A DNA stretch of 64,000 bases. It comes from Mycobacterium sp. ACS4054 (GTDB taxonomy: Bacteria > Actinomycetota > Actinomycetes > Mycobacteriales > Mycobacteriaceae). Within the stretch, counting starts at the first letter, position 1. Each line of letters starts with the position of its first letter. Shown here piece after piece: positions 46,551 through 56,357 of the stretch. The stretch lies in assembly GCF_001667275.1 (NCBI RefSeq), contig NZ_LZHV01000006.1:1-64000 (forward strand). The letters run 5' to 3'. The notes below the pieces were generated by a model that ran no database searches, had not been told where the DNA came from, and saw only the letters and a program-made list of their open reading frames with translations. The position numbers and the translations under genes are program-made.

Positions 46551-47408
46551 ATGCGCATCGGAGTTGTGTTCCCGCAGACCGAGCTCGGCGGTGACCCCGC
46601 GGTCGTCCGCGCGTATGGCGAGGGCGTCGAAGGCCTCGGATTCACCCACATCCTCGCCTACGACCACGTCGTGGGCGCCGACCCAAAAGTCCACCAAGGC
46701 TGGGACGGCCCGTACGACATCGATTCGACATTTCACGAGCCGTTCGTCATGTTCGGCTACCTGGCCGCAATCACCTCACTCGAACTTGTCACCGGGGTCA
46801 TCATCCTGCCGCAGCGACAGACGGCGTTGGTGGCCAAGCAGGCCGCCGAGGTCGACCTGCTGACCGGCGGCCGGTTCCGGCTCGGCGTCGGATTGGGCTG
46901 GAACGCAGTCGAATACGAGGCGCTTGGGGAAAGGTTCACCAATCGGGGCAGACGCTCCGAGGAACAGATCGAGCTGATGCGCCGGTTGTGGACCGAACGA
47001 TCGGTCACCTTCGACGGGAAGTACCACGCGGTGACCGCGGCGGGGCTGGCGCCACTGCCCAACCAACGGCCCATTCCCGTCTGGATCGGCGCGGCCTCCG
47101 ACCGCGGCCTGGAACGGGCGGGACGGCTCGCGGACGGGTGGTTCCCGATGACGGCTCCGGGGCCCGGCTTGGAGCACGCGCGCGAGCAGGTGGAACGCGC
47201 GGCCGCGGCCGCCGGCCGGGACGCGGCCGGCCTCGGGATGGAAGGCCGGGTCACCTGGTCCGGTGATCGCGACAAGGTCGCCGCCCACATCGCGGGCTGG
47301 CGCGCCGCCGGTGCCACCCACGTGTCGGTCAACACCATGAACGCCGGGCTCGCGACCGTCGACGAACACCTCGCGGTGCTGGAGCTCCTCGCCGCCGACG
47401 CGAGATAG
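46551..47408 (+). CDS. LLM-class F420-dependent oxidoreductase
   Basis: A 285-residue luciferase-like protein beginning RIGVVFPQTELGGDPAVVRA, with YDHVVGAD, LELVTGVIILPQRQ and RFRLGVGLGWNAVEYEALG. It is the third LLM enzyme in the window and belongs to a subgroup annotated TIGR03619-like. The ATG at 46551 was preferred to an upstream TTG. The neighbours are a divergent 2-hydroxyacid dehydrogenase and a downstream SRPBCC gene (71 bp). Confidence 0.83.
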   Translation: MRIGVVFPQTELGGDPAVVRAYGEGVEGLGFTHILAYDHVVGADPKVHQGWDGPYDIDSTFHEPFVMFGYLAAITSLELVTGVIILPQRQTALVAKQAAEVDLLTGGRFRLGVGLGWNAVEYEALGERFTNRGRRSEEQIELMRRLWTERSVTFDGKYHAVTAAGLAPLPNQRPIPVWIGAASDRGLERAGRLADGWFPMTAPGPGLEHAREQVERAAAAAGRDAAGLGMEGRVTWSGDRDKVAAHIAGWRAAGATHVSVNTMNAGLATVDEHLAVLELLAADAR

Positions 47409-47448
47409 GGACCCGGGAGGTGGCCAACCGCGCGCCCACCAGGCATAC

Positions 47449-47462
47449 TTAGGACACCCTAA
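47449..47462. promoter_or_regulatory. TTAGG-N4-CCTAA inverted repeat before the SRPBCC gene
   Basis: TTAGG (47449-47453) and CCTAA (47458-47462) flank four bases, 17 nt before the start of the next gene. The arms equal those of the IdeR iron box, but a full 19-mer matches at only about 11 positions, so iron control is doubtful. Confidence 0.3.
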
Positions 47463-47479
47463 CTACTGCCGGAGGCGTG

Positions 47480-47953
47480 ATGCGCACCGTCCACCTCGAA
47501 ACGGTCCTACCCACTACGGCCGACCGGGTGTGGGCGGCCATGCTCTCCCCCGTCACGTTCCTCTACGTCTGCAAAGGCCTGTTCGGCATCCCGGCGTTGA
47601 GCGGCCGAGCGGAGCCGCTGCGGTTGGGCGAGCGCGGGACGGCGTTGCTGTTCGCCTTTCATCTGCTACCGGCGTACCGGCACACGATCGAGATCGTGCG
47701 CATCGACGAGGCCGAGGGAACGGTTCGCACCCACGAGCACGGCGGAATTCTCCGGGCGTGGAATCACACGCTGCACGTCGAACCGATCGACGGGCACTCG
47801 TGCCGGTACAGCGACACGGTCGAAATCGACGCGGGGCCCGCGACCGCCGTCGTGGCGAGGGTCGCGACCGGCATTTTCCGGTACCGGCAACGGCGGTGGC
47901 ACAAGCTCGTTCGCCGGCACCTGTTGCCTCAGGGCACCGCCTACGCATCCTGA
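47480..47953 (+). CDS. SRPBCC-superfamily (polyketide cyclase-like) protein
   Basis: A 157-residue protein with the START/SRPBCC pattern: VHLETVLPTTADRVWAAML at the N-terminus, a long beta sheet (YRHTIEIVRIDEAEGTVRTHEH) and a C-terminal helix with basic residues (YRQRRWHKLVRRHL). It binds a hydrophobic ligand; the catalytic role is unknown. GGAGG lies 4 nt before ATG 47480, favouring it over the overlapping GTG at 47477. Confidence 0.8.
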   Translation: MRTVHLETVLPTTADRVWAAMLSPVTFLYVCKGLFGIPALSGRAEPLRLGERGTALLFAFHLLPAYRHTIEIVRIDEAEGTVRTHEHGGILRAWNHTLHVEPIDGHSCRYSDTVEIDAGPATAVVARVATGIFRYRQRRWHKLVRRHLLPQGTAYAS

Positions 47954-47968
47954 GCCGGCCGACGTGGG

Positions 47969-49510
47969 TTAACCCGCGTCCGCGTCCACCAGGCTGAGGT
48001 GGGCCGCGCGACGCCCGACCCTCGACGACTCATCCACGCGCCCAAAGGGTTCCATCGGTCCGTGGTGGACCGTGACCTCGCCGCCCGTGGCGCAGTGCCG
48101 ACGCTGCCAGTCGCCGATCGCTTGGTGCGCGGCGTGGTCGAGGTAGTTGGCCACCAGGTGGACGGTCACCCGGGTGCGTTCGGGAATCGTTGCGAGCACG
48201 CCCGTCAGCCGGGGCAGGGCCAGGAACGTGCAGGCGCCTTCGATGACCACATGCCATTCGTCCCCCACGGGCTTGGCTTCCACCTTGGCCCGAACCACCC
48301 GCCATCCGGTGACGACGACCGCCACGGCCAGCCCGATCATCACGCCGTGCAGCAGGTTTAGGAAGACAACGCTGACGATGGTCGCCAGGTAGACGGCGAG
48401 ATCGCCGTTGCGCAGCGCGGTTTCGATGTGTGCGGGTTTCAGCAGTTCGATGCCGATGACGATGAGCAAGCCGGCGAGGGCAGCGGTGGGGATTTGTTCG
48501 ACCAGCCCGGCGAAAGGCACGGCAAACGCCAAAATCCAGAACCCGTGCATGATCGTCGACGCGCGAGTCTTGGCGCCCGCGTTGACATTAGCCGCGCTAC
48601 GCACGATGACACCGGCAATGGGAAGGCCGCCGATCGCGCCCGACGCCATGTTCGCCGCGCCTTGGCCGATCAGCTCGCGGTTGAAGTCGGTGCGCGGCCC
48701 ATTGTGCATGCGGTCGATCGCGACCGCAGTCAGCAGGCTCTGGACGCTGGTGATCAGCGTCACGGTGATCACCGCGATCACGACGGCTCCCCAATTGCCG
48801 TGCGGAAGTTCCGGCAGCTGCAGCGCATCCAGCACCGAGCCCTCCAGCCTGATCCGGGACACATTGAACGGCAACGTGATTGAGAGCACCGTCGCGACGA
48901 CGATGGCGACGAGTGGACCGGGGATTTTGGCGAGCCGGGCCGGCGCCCAACGCCACGCGATCAGGATGGCGATGACCAGTAGGCCCAGCGCGAGGCCCGG
49001 CCGGTGGGCGCCGGCGATCTGTGCGGGCAGCCCCACAACGTTCGTCCATGCCGAGCTCTGGGATTCACCACCGAGCAATACGTGCGCCTGCTGCAGCGCG
49101 ATCGTGATTCCGATCCCGGCCAGCATTGCGTGCACCACCACCGGCGAGATCGCCAGGGCGGCCCGCGCGATCCGGCTGATGCCCAACACGACTTGGAGCG
49201 CTCCGGCTATCACGGTGATCAAACATGTGATTCCCCAGCCGAATTGGGCGACCAGGTCGGCGACAATCACCGTCAGCCCGGCAGCCGGTCCACTGACCTG
49301 CAACGGCGACCCACCGAGGCACCCGGCGACGATGCCCCCGACGATCGCCGCGATCAAGCCGGACAGCACCGGGGCATCCGAGGCGATCGCGATCCCCAGC
49401 GACAAGGGAAGCGCCACCAGGAAAACCACCAACGAGGACGGCAAGTCGTACGAGATAGCCGCGCGCAAGCCGCCGAATCGAGTCGGATCAACCTTTTCGG
49501 CGTGTTGCAT
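47969..49510 (-). CDS. SulP-family anion transporter
   Basis: A 513-residue membrane protein with 10-14 hydrophobic helices. It has YDLPSSLVVFLVALPLSLGIA at the start, GSPLQVSGPAAGLTVIVADLV and GELIGQGAANMASGAIGGLPIAG-like blocks. The C-terminal 90 residues are a degenerate STAS domain. SulP proteins move sulfate or bicarbonate across the inner membrane. ATG 49510 has GGAGGGG 5 nt upstream. It resembles the Rv1707/Rv3273 group; no carbonic anhydrase domain is fused here. Confidence 0.87.
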   Translation of the reverse strand: MQHAEKVDPTRFGGLRAAISYDLPSSLVVFLVALPLSLGIAIASDAPVLSGLIAAIVGGIVAGCLGGSPLQVSGPAAGLTVIVADLVAQFGWGITCLITVIAGALQVVLGISRIARAALAISPVVVHAMLAGIGITIALQQAHVLLGGESQSSAWTNVVGLPAQIAGAHRPGLALGLLVIAILIAWRWAPARLAKIPGPLVAIVVATVLSITLPFNVSRIRLEGSVLDALQLPELPHGNWGAVVIAVITVTLITSVQSLLTAVAIDRMHNGPRTDFNRELIGQGAANMASGAIGGLPIAGVIVRSAANVNAGAKTRASTIMHGFWILAFAVPFAGLVEQIPTAALAGLLIVIGIELLKPAHIETALRNGDLAVYLATIVSVVFLNLLHGVMIGLAVAVVVTGWRVVRAKVEAKPVGDEWHVVIEGACTFLALPRLTGVLATIPERTRVTVHLVANYLDHAAHQAIGDWQRRHCATGGEVTVHHGPMEPFGRVDESSRVGRRAAHLSLVDADAG

Positions 49511-49644
49511 CGACCCCTCCTGCATCAGGCATGACGGCGCCCTCGGAGATCTGTCCGTAACATGCCGGTTAGCGCACTGAAATATACGGCGACACAAGCG
49601 AATACACTCGCCACGAACGTCATTGTTCTTTGGGGCGTGCCTGG

Positions 49645-49667
49645 CCCATGCCTACCGAAGGTATGGG
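49645..49667 (-). terminator. Stem-loop between the Ddn-like gene and sulP
   Basis: CCCATGCCT (49645-49653) and AGGTATGGG (49659-49667) pair at 8 of 9 positions around a 5-nt loop, about 120 nt after the end of the Ddn-like gene and 135 nt before sulP, both on the minus strand. There is no T-run. It could end the upstream transcript. Confidence 0.3.
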
Positions 49668-49788
49668 GGCGCCACCTGAGTGGCAACCCGACGAGCCCTG
49701 CGCATAGCGAATGCAAATGTTCTGCTACAGCTGGATATCGCCGTTTTCGGTGCGCGCTTGAAATGAAATCAATTGGGGCGCAGCGGAC

Positions 49789-50211
49789 CTATTCCAGAAC
49801 GAAAACCGGTATCTGCCTTGCGGTCTTGGTTTGGTACTCGGCGTAGGGAGGGTAGGCGTCGACCGCGCGCTGCCACCACTGCTCGCGCTCGGATCCCTCG
49901 AGCTCGCGAGCCCTAAGCGCGAGGACCCTGTCGCCGTCCTGCAGCGTTACCTCCGGATTGGCCCTGATGTTGAAGTACCACGAGGGATGCGCCGGGGCGC
50001 CCCCCTTCGAGGCGACCATGGCGTAACGGCCGTCGCTCTCGACGCGCATCAGTGGCACGTAGCGCTTTTTGCCGGACTTTGCTCCGGTCACGGTCACCAG
50101 AACTACCGGCCGATCGAGAATCTCCACCCCGTCGGTCGTGCCCTGCTCCAGAATCTTCTCGGTCTGCTCGCGTACCCAGTCCCGCGGGCTCAGTTCGACG
50201 TCGTCGGCCAT
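49789..50211 (-). CDS. Deazaflavin (F420)-dependent nitroreductase family protein (Ddn-like)
   Basis: A 140-residue split-barrel protein with the Ddn-family core VVLVTVTGAKSGKKRYVPLMRVE, then YAMVASKGGAPAHPSWYFNIRANPEV. These use F420H2 to reduce quinones or other substrates, and Ddn itself activates nitroimidazoles. ATG 50211 is chosen over a start five codons upstream because it fits the family. It is divergent from the methyltransferase gene, 160 bp away. Confidence 0.87.
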   Translation of the reverse strand: MADDVELSPRDWVREQTEKILEQGTTDGVEILDRPVVLVTVTGAKSGKKRYVPLMRVESDGRYAMVASKGGAPAHPSWYFNIRANPEVTLQDGDRVLALRARELEGSEREQWWQRAVDAYPPYAEYQTKTARQIPVFVLE

Positions 50212-50322
50212 ACCCGATCTCAACACGTCGTCGCGCTGCAGTCACCCCGCCGCGCAGCGCCGCACGGTCGCTTAAATGGGCTAACTAACTGGCGGCCACC
50301 CTGAAGTAGCCTGCCTGTCGGG

Positions 50323-51064
<742 letters not shown>

Positions 51065-51135
51065 GGGCTCGCAAGGTTTCGCCACCGGCCATTCGGGAGA
51101 TCCTGACTGGAGCGACAAGTCAGAGGGGATCTCAC

Positions 51136-51303
51136 GTGGACCAGCAAGTGAATTTCGACCCGCCGCCCGCACCCGAGGACGCCAGAGAGGCGACCGAGGA
51201 ACAGCGCAAGTTGCAGGAACAGCTGGAGCACCAGGACGACGACCCGGATGCGCCGGGACTGCACCAGTCCCGGCGTGACCTCCCCGACGAGAGCACGCGA
51301 TAG
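51136..51303 (+). CDS. Small acidic hypothetical protein
   Basis: A 55-residue, highly charged protein (VDQQVNFDPPPAPEDAREAT, then EEQRKLQEQLEHQDDDPD) with no hydrophobic segment. GGGGAT lies before the GTG. Composition suggests an intrinsically disordered or coiled-coil small protein. I do not recognise a family. It lies 71 bp after the methyltransferase; readthrough is possible. Confidence 0.45.
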   Translation: MDQQVNFDPPPAPEDAREATEEQRKLQEQLEHQDDDPDAPGLHQSRRDLPDESTR

Positions 51304-51357
51304 GGTGATCGGGGGGCTCGGAATCCGTTGAGCCAGCTCATGATCCGGTGATTGCCG

Positions 51358-51687
51358 TCAGGTGCTGATCTTCCGGCGGTCGTGGGCGAGCGCCGACGTC
51401 GTCAGCGCCGTCAACGCCAGGCCCCCCAGTGCCGCCAGGGGAATCGCCCACAGGCGACGCATCATCAGCGCGGTGCCGCATTGGCCGACATAGTTCGAGC
51501 TGGGGGCGCTGACGGCCTGGTCGGCGCTCGACGCCTGGATCAAATCCGTCGTGAAGCCGCTGCCGCATTTGACCTGCCAACCGAACTGGTCGTAGGCGTC
51601 GATGAAGACGGGGAAGCGCAGGGCGAAAAGCCCGCCTGCCAAAGCCAGTACGGCCGCGGCGGCAACCAGGGATCCGCGTTTGGTCAT
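51358..51687 (-). CDS. Small membrane protein with two helices
   Basis: A 109-residue protein: an N-terminal helix (SLVAAAAVLALAGGLFAL), an extracytoplasmic loop with two cysteines (VKCGSGF and VGQCGTA) that could form a disulfide, and a second helix (LWAIPLAALGGLALTALTTSA) with a basic cytosolic end. GGAA precedes the ATG. It is 7 bp after the next small membrane gene and forms a two-gene unit with it. Function unknown. Confidence 0.65.
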   Translation of the reverse strand: MTKRGSLVAAAAVLALAGGLFALRFPVFIDAYDQFGWQVKCGSGFTTDLIQASSADQAVSAPSSNYVGQCGTALMMRRLWAIPLAALGGLALTALTTSALAHDRRKIST

Positions 51688-51694
51688 GTCGTTC

Positions 51695-51919
51695 CTACGT
51701 CATGCACACGTTCGCGAAGATCAGCACGGGCCACGACACGATCGACCCGAGAAACGACACCACCAAATCGAGGCCGTGCATGTCGCGCAGGTGCGCCGTG
51801 TGGGTGGACGACCAGATCACCCCGACGATCAGATAGGGCGTGCCGAGCAGGACGGCCAGTCCCAGCAGCTCAGCGACGGTCAACTGGTAGTCCAATAGGC
51901 GGCGGATCTTGTTGAGCAT
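51695..51919 (-). CDS. Small two-helix membrane protein
   Basis: A 74-residue protein with a basic N-terminus (MLNKIRRLLDYQ), helix 1 (LGLAVLLGTPYLIVGVIW) and helix 2 (LVVSFLGSIVSWPVLIFANV). The ATG at 51919 has AAGGCA upstream; an ATG six codons earlier is possible. It is the first gene of the pair with 51358-51687. The role is unknown; two-protein membrane complexes of this size are common in mycobacteria. Confidence 0.62.
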   Translation of the reverse strand: MLNKIRRLLDYQLTVAELLGLAVLLGTPYLIVGVIWSSTHTAHLRDMHGLDLVVSFLGSIVSWPVLIFANVCMT

Positions 51920-52147
51920 CGGGCGTGCCTTTCGCACGGAAGCGTGGTCGGAGCTTATTATGTTAACGGTCGTTCGACGTATTTGATAGCGCTCGTCGGT
52001 ATTGAGCGCCGCCCGATCGCTGCGTCGATCCGGAGATTGGCCTGGGCGGCATCGCTTTCAAGGCAGCGCGGTGCGCTGGCCGCGCACAGGGTGGGCCTGC
52101 GATGTGCAGCACCGTTCCGGGCGAAGCGTGGCCCGACCCGCAGCGGA

Positions 52148-53380
52148 TCAAGCCTTGGTTGGGGCTGACCCGCCGAGCAAGGTGATCTCCATCAGCCGGC
52201 GCACCGTCTCACGGGCGTATTGGCCCGGGCCGTGGATCACGAGCTGGCCGATGTCGACGGCCAGGGCGAAGGCGGCGTGTACGGCGTATCGCGCGCGGCC
52301 AAGCGTTAGGCCGGGCCGCGCGGCTACGGCCAGTCGGGCCCAGGACTCCACCGTCGAGCGGTGAATGTTGTAGAGCAGCACTGCGTCGGCGTCGGGCAGG
52401 TTGTGACGCTCCGTGTAGTACACGCGGCCCAGTTCGGGATTGGCTAACGACCGCGCGACGAAGGCGTCGATCAGTTGCGTCAGCGAGCGCTCCGGATCGC
52501 CGCCCGCGGCCAGAATGGTGGTCAGGTCGCTGGAAAGCTGGTCCGCGCCGCGCCGATATGAGACCGCCAAGATCGCGGACTTGCTCGGGAAGTATTGGTA
52601 GATGCTGGCCACCGGTATGCCGACGGCGGCCGCGATGTCCTCCATGCCGGTTTCGCGGTAGCCCCGTTCGTCGAACAGCCGGATGGATTCGTGCAGCAGC
52701 AATTCGTAGCTACCGGCCGCACTCGTAATCGTCGTTGCCCGTGGGGATTCCGCTGCGGTCGCCGGCGGGTCGGACACGTCAGCCCTCAACACGGCCGCGG
52801 AGATATCGGCCAAGGTCGCCCGGATCTCACCGTTGCCGAGCCGGGAGCGATGGTCGGTGATGCTGCCGATCACGCTCAGCGCCGCGGCAGAAAGCACCCA
52901 CCGCTGCCGCGACCGCAGTTTGGGCCGGAGCCTGACCAATGGGCGTTGCAGGCGCCGGTTGACCAGCCTGACCTGCTCGGCCAGCAATTCCTGGTCCGCA
53001 CCGAGCAGGTAACGGCCTTCCCACCGATAGAGTCCGCCGGCGGTGCGGTTGGCGATGGCGGTGTCGATCAGCGCTTCGGTCAGAGCACGCAGCGACTCCT
53101 CGGGATCGGCGTTGTCGGGCGGCTGGTCGGCGAACTCGGTGGCGTCGACGAGCTCTTGACCTAGCGCCAGGACAGCGGACCGGAACAGGTCGTATTTGCC
53201 CTGCGAGTGCCGGTACAGCGCCGCCGCCGAGACCCCGACCCGGGCCGCGATGTTCTCCATGCTGACCGCGTGATAGCCGAGCTCGCTGAACGCGTCGGCG
53301 GCCGCCCGCGCAATCTGTGCCTTGCGGTCTTTGGGACGTCGCTTTACCGGCTTTGCGGAGGCGCGGCTGGTCGACGGCAT
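52148..53380 (-). CDS. Tandem double TetR-family regulator
   Basis: A 410-residue protein containing two complete TetR DNA-binding domains. The first (residues 18-65) reads RAAADAFSELGYHAVSMENI and AALYRHSQGKYDLFRSAV. The second (about 226-273) reads LLLHESIRLFDERGYRETGM and VASIYQYFPSKSAILAVSYRR. Each is followed by its own helical ligand domain. A single chain could therefore act as a pseudo-dimer and recognise an asymmetric operator. It is close to a divergently oriented LysR/EamA pair but on the minus strand after eamA. The ligand and targets are unknown. Confidence 0.85.
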   Translation of the reverse strand: MPSTSRASAKPVKRRPKDRKAQIARAAADAFSELGYHAVSMENIAARVGVSAAALYRHSQGKYDLFRSAVLALGQELVDATEFADQPPDNADPEESLRALTEALIDTAIANRTAGGLYRWEGRYLLGADQELLAEQVRLVNRRLQRPLVRLRPKLRSRQRWVLSAAALSVIGSITDHRSRLGNGEIRATLADISAAVLRADVSDPPATAAESPRATTITSAAGSYELLLHESIRLFDERGYRETGMEDIAAAVGIPVASIYQYFPSKSAILAVSYRRGADQLSSDLTTILAAGGDPERSLTQLIDAFVARSLANPELGRVYYTERHNLPDADAVLLYNIHRSTVESWARLAVAARPGLTLGRARYAVHAAFALAVDIGQLVIHGPGQYARETVRRLMEITLLGGSAPTKA

Positions 53381-53449
53381 AAAGATCACCGTAGCCGCAG
53401 CGTGCGCGGGAAGTGGCCGGGTGGCTGACCGGATTTTCCGACCCGAGCG

Positions 53450-54415
53450 CTACCTTCCAGAACACGAGGGTGCCGCGGCAGGAATTCGCTGGCCCAGGGG
53501 GGACACCCCCAGTTCCGGGACCTCCGGCGCCGCACGGCGCGGGCGGGCGGCCCTGCCGTTGAGCCAGCAGGCGACGCCGCCCAGGACCAGCCCGGCGGCG
53601 ACACCGGCGTCGGGCCGCTGGCCGAGCATGAGCCATGCCAGCACCCCGGCGACCGCGGGGATGACGGCGAACAGCATGGCCACCGCCGCGGCGCCATGGG
53701 CATTGATGGCGCGCACGTAGAGGCTCACCGCCAGCGTCGCGTTGAGCAGCACCATGGCGGTGACCGCGATCACCGCCTGCCGGACGTCGTGCACGGTGAA
53801 CGGCGTGGCGACCGCCAGCGCCGCCGCGGGGATCAGTGCGACCGCATTCTGCATCGCGCTCGTCGTGCGGAAGTCGACGCCCGAGCAGAAGCGCTGCTGG
53901 TAGACGCCGCCGGCCGAAAGGCCAAGCAGCGCAACGCCAAGCAGCACGATTACCGGGTCGATCCCGTGGGTGCTCGCCAGCCGCCTGGCGCATGCGGCGA
54001 GCACCGCGACTACCCCGATCGCGAGCGCCGCCACCCGTTGCGGGCCAAGGGGTTCGCGCAAGAACGCGGCGGCCAGGATGGCCGTGACGACCGGGTTCAT
54101 CGCGATCACGACCGCACACAGCACAGCCGGCGACCCGAGCTGAACGGCCTCGTAGAGGCAACAGAATTGCACCGCTTGAATCAGCAGGCCGACCACCACG
54201 ACGTGACCCAACTGCGCTCCCCGCGGCCAGGGCGCCTTCGCCAGCAGCGCCCAAATAACCAAAACCGTTGTGGCCAAACCGAATCGCAGGACCAACGCGG
54301 CCATGGGGGTGATCGCGGTCACCGCCAGGACCCCGATCGGGTAACCGAGCGCGTAGAAGAACGTCACCGCCGACGCGGTCGTCAGCGGCATGCGCGGTAG
54401 CTCCATGCGACCCAT
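53450..54415 (-). CDS. EamA/DMT-family transporter
   Basis: A 321-residue membrane protein with ten hydrophobic helices in two EamA repeats (TFFYALGYPIGVLAVTAITP and MAALVLRFGLATTVLVIWAL early; INAHGAAAVAMLFAVIPAVAGVLAWLMLGQRPD late). Such drug/metabolite exporters often pair with a divergent LysR gene, as here. ATG 54415 gives the usual short N-terminus. The substrate is unknown. Confidence 0.84.
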   Translation of the reverse strand: MGRMELPRMPLTTASAVTFFYALGYPIGVLAVTAITPMAALVLRFGLATTVLVIWALLAKAPWPRGAQLGHVVVVGLLIQAVQFCCLYEAVQLGSPAVLCAVVIAMNPVVTAILAAAFLREPLGPQRVAALAIGVVAVLAACARRLASTHGIDPVIVLLGVALLGLSAGGVYQQRFCSGVDFRTTSAMQNAVALIPAAALAVATPFTVHDVRQAVIAVTAMVLLNATLAVSLYVRAINAHGAAAVAMLFAVIPAVAGVLAWLMLGQRPDAGVAAGLVLGGVACWLNGRAARPRRAAPEVPELGVSPLGQRIPAAAPSCSGR

Positions 54416-54520
54416 GCTGGCCCAGACGACCGCCGGCGTCCAACGAATATTGCTGATCGGGATCGATCGCGTTCTCTTATCAGTCCTTGAGTCCTGGCGC
54501 CGAAATCGGTTCACCTATCG

Positions 54521-54557
54521 GCACGATTGATCGAGAATGCTGATCGGACTATCGTGC
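54521..54557. promoter_or_regulatory. Inverted repeat in the EamA/LysR divergent region
   Basis: GCACGAT (54521-54527) and ATCGTGC (54551-54557) are exact inverted copies 23 nt apart, ending 5 nt before the LysR start. Two TGATCG copies lie between them. It is a candidate LysR binding region controlling both genes. Confidence 0.35.
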
Positions 54558-54562
54558 TGACT

Positions 54563-55414
54563 ATGGCCCAAGTGCTGGACATCGCGCCGCTGCGCAGCCT
54601 TGTCGCGGTCGCCGACTGTGGCGGATTTCACCGCGCCGCCGCCGCCCTGCACCTGAGTCAGTCCGCGGTCAGCCAGCATCTGCGCCGAGTCGAGGCGGTG
54701 GTCGGCGAGCCCCTGATCGAACGCTCCGGGCGCGGCATCGTCTTCACCGAGATTGGGCTCAAGGCGTTGCGGCATGCCCGCGCGATATTGGCCGCTCACG
54801 ACACCGCGCTCGACGACCTGGGGGCCACCGAACCCAAGCTGCTGACGATCGGCGCCACCGAGCACGGCGCCGACGTGATGCTGGCGGGGCTGACCACCGT
54901 GCTGCGGGAGCGGCTGCCCGATCGTCGGGTGCGCTTCCGGCTCGACCGCAACGTCTCCCTGGCCGATTCGATCGAACGCGGGCTGGTCGACTTGGCGATC
55001 ATGCTCGACGGCGCGGGCCTGGACCGCGCCCACGCGTCCGGACTCGTTCGGCTGCAATGGATTTCGGCGCGCGCCTTGGCCGTCCCGGCACGAGAACCAC
55101 TCCCGCTGGTGGTCTTCTCCGAGCCGTGTACCTTGCGTGAACCGGCGTTCGCCATCCTCGAAAACAACGGCATCGCCTATGACATCGCCGCCGAGTGCGG
55201 CGACTTGTCCGGGCTGTATGCGGCGGTGCGGTCGGGTCTGGGGGTGGCGCTGCTGCCGATGATCGGGAGGTTGCCCGACGGCCTGTGCCCCGCCGAGGGT
55301 CTGCCACCCGCCAATAACGCATCGGTTCTGGTGCGCGGCCGCGCCGGCATCGACCCGGACGTGCTGAGCACGGTCGACGACGCGGTGCGTGACGTGCTCG
55401 CCGCCGCGGAGTAG
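54563..55414 (+). CDS. LysR-family transcriptional regulator
   Basis: A 283-residue protein with the LysR HTH at residues 5-62 (LRSLVAVADCGGFHRAAAAL, HLSQSAVSQHLRRVEAVVG) and a periplasmic-binding-like effector domain (LTIGATEHGADVMLAGLTTV onward). It is divergent from the EamA transporter gene and is likely its regulator, sensing the exported compound (inference from the common arrangement). The ATG 54563 was chosen by the family start. Confidence 0.87.
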   Translation: MAQVLDIAPLRSLVAVADCGGFHRAAAALHLSQSAVSQHLRRVEAVVGEPLIERSGRGIVFTEIGLKALRHARAILAAHDTALDDLGATEPKLLTIGATEHGADVMLAGLTTVLRERLPDRRVRFRLDRNVSLADSIERGLVDLAIMLDGAGLDRAHASGLVRLQWISARALAVPAREPLPLVVFSEPCTLREPAFAILENNGIAYDIAAECGDLSGLYAAVRSGLGVALLPMIGRLPDGLCPAEGLPPANNASVLVRGRAGIDPDVLSTVDDAVRDVLAAAE

Positions 55415-55517
55415 CCGTCGGCGCCGCGGTTGATATCCGGACGGCCAAGGCATTGAATTTCAGTCATTCACTCGCTGGCCCCGCCCGGCCCGCGCCGCAC
55501 GAAGAGGAGCCGTCGGC

Positions 55518-56345
55518 ATGACCGATCCCGTCGCCCCACTGGCCGGCAGAGTCGCCTACGTGACCGGGGCCGCCCGCGGCCAGGGCCGTTCCCACTGTGT
55601 CCGGCTGGCCCGGGCCGGCGCCGACATCGTCGCAATCGACGCCTGCGCACCGGTCGCACAACACAACGGCTATCCCCCGGCCCTTCCCGAGGACCTGGCC
55701 GAGACGGTCAGCCTGGTCGAGGGCGAGGGCCGCAAGATTTTCGCCGACGAAGTCGACGTCCGCGACTTGGTGGGCCAGCAGCGGGTCGTGGCCAACGCGA
55801 TCGAGCAGTTCGGCCGGCTCGACATCGTGGTGGCCAATGCCGGCGTGCTGAATTGGGGCCGGCTATGGGAGATTTCGGCCCAGCAGTGGCAGGAGACCAT
55901 CGACACCAACCTGACCGGGTTGTGGAACACCATGAAAGCCGTTGTCCCGGCGATGATCACGGCCAGCAATGGCGGATCGATCATCAACATCAGTTCCGCG
56001 GCGGGAATCAAGGCGGTCCCGGGCTGCGGGCACTACTGCGCCAGCAAGTTCGGCGTCGTCGGGCTCACCAACTCGTTGGCCGTCGAGCTCGGCGAATTCG
56101 GCATCCGCGTCAACTCGGTGCACCCGTATGGCACCGACACCCCGATGGGCAACGACCTGTCGATGTATCAGGTCTTCCAGGATCATCCGCAGTACATCCA
56201 CAGCTTCTCGCCCGGCGCGCTGCCGACCGATTCGCTGGCTTCTCCGGACCTGATTTCCGACATCGTGGTGTGGCTTGCCAGCGACGCGTCGTCGTTGGTC
56301 ACGGCCGCCCAAATCCCCGCCGATAAGGGCTACTTGAAGATCTGA
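55518..56345 (+). CDS. SDR-family oxidoreductase of the mycofactocin-coupled type
   Basis: A 275-residue short-chain dehydrogenase: nucleotide motif TGAARGQG at 16-23, NAG near 107, catalytic S159/S160, Y173 and K177 (YCASK). The insertion after strand 2 (ACAPVAQHNGYPPALPEDL) and the VRLARAGADIVAIDAC opening resemble the mycofactocin-coupled SDR family, which holds NAD tightly and passes electrons to mycofactocin. No mycofactocin genes lie in the window. The substrate is unknown. GAGGAG precedes the ATG. Confidence 0.86.
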   Translation: MTDPVAPLAGRVAYVTGAARGQGRSHCVRLARAGADIVAIDACAPVAQHNGYPPALPEDLAETVSLVEGEGRKIFADEVDVRDLVGQQRVVANAIEQFGRLDIVVANAGVLNWGRLWEISAQQWQETIDTNLTGLWNTMKAVVPAMITASNGGSIINISSAAGIKAVPGCGHYCASKFGVVGLTNSLAVELGEFGIRVNSVHPYGTDTPMGNDLSMYQVFQDHPQYIHSFSPGALPTDSLASPDLISDIVVWLASDASSLVTAAQIPADKGYLKI

Positions 56346-56357
56346 GACGATCGGCGA

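Noticed and set aside
49645..49667. A classical rho-independent terminator
   Set aside because: The hairpin has a mismatch and no following T-run, so only a low-confidence call is made.
55518..56345. Mycofactocin biosynthesis cluster
   Set aside because: Only a mycofactocin-type dehydrogenase is present; no mftA-F genes occur nearby.
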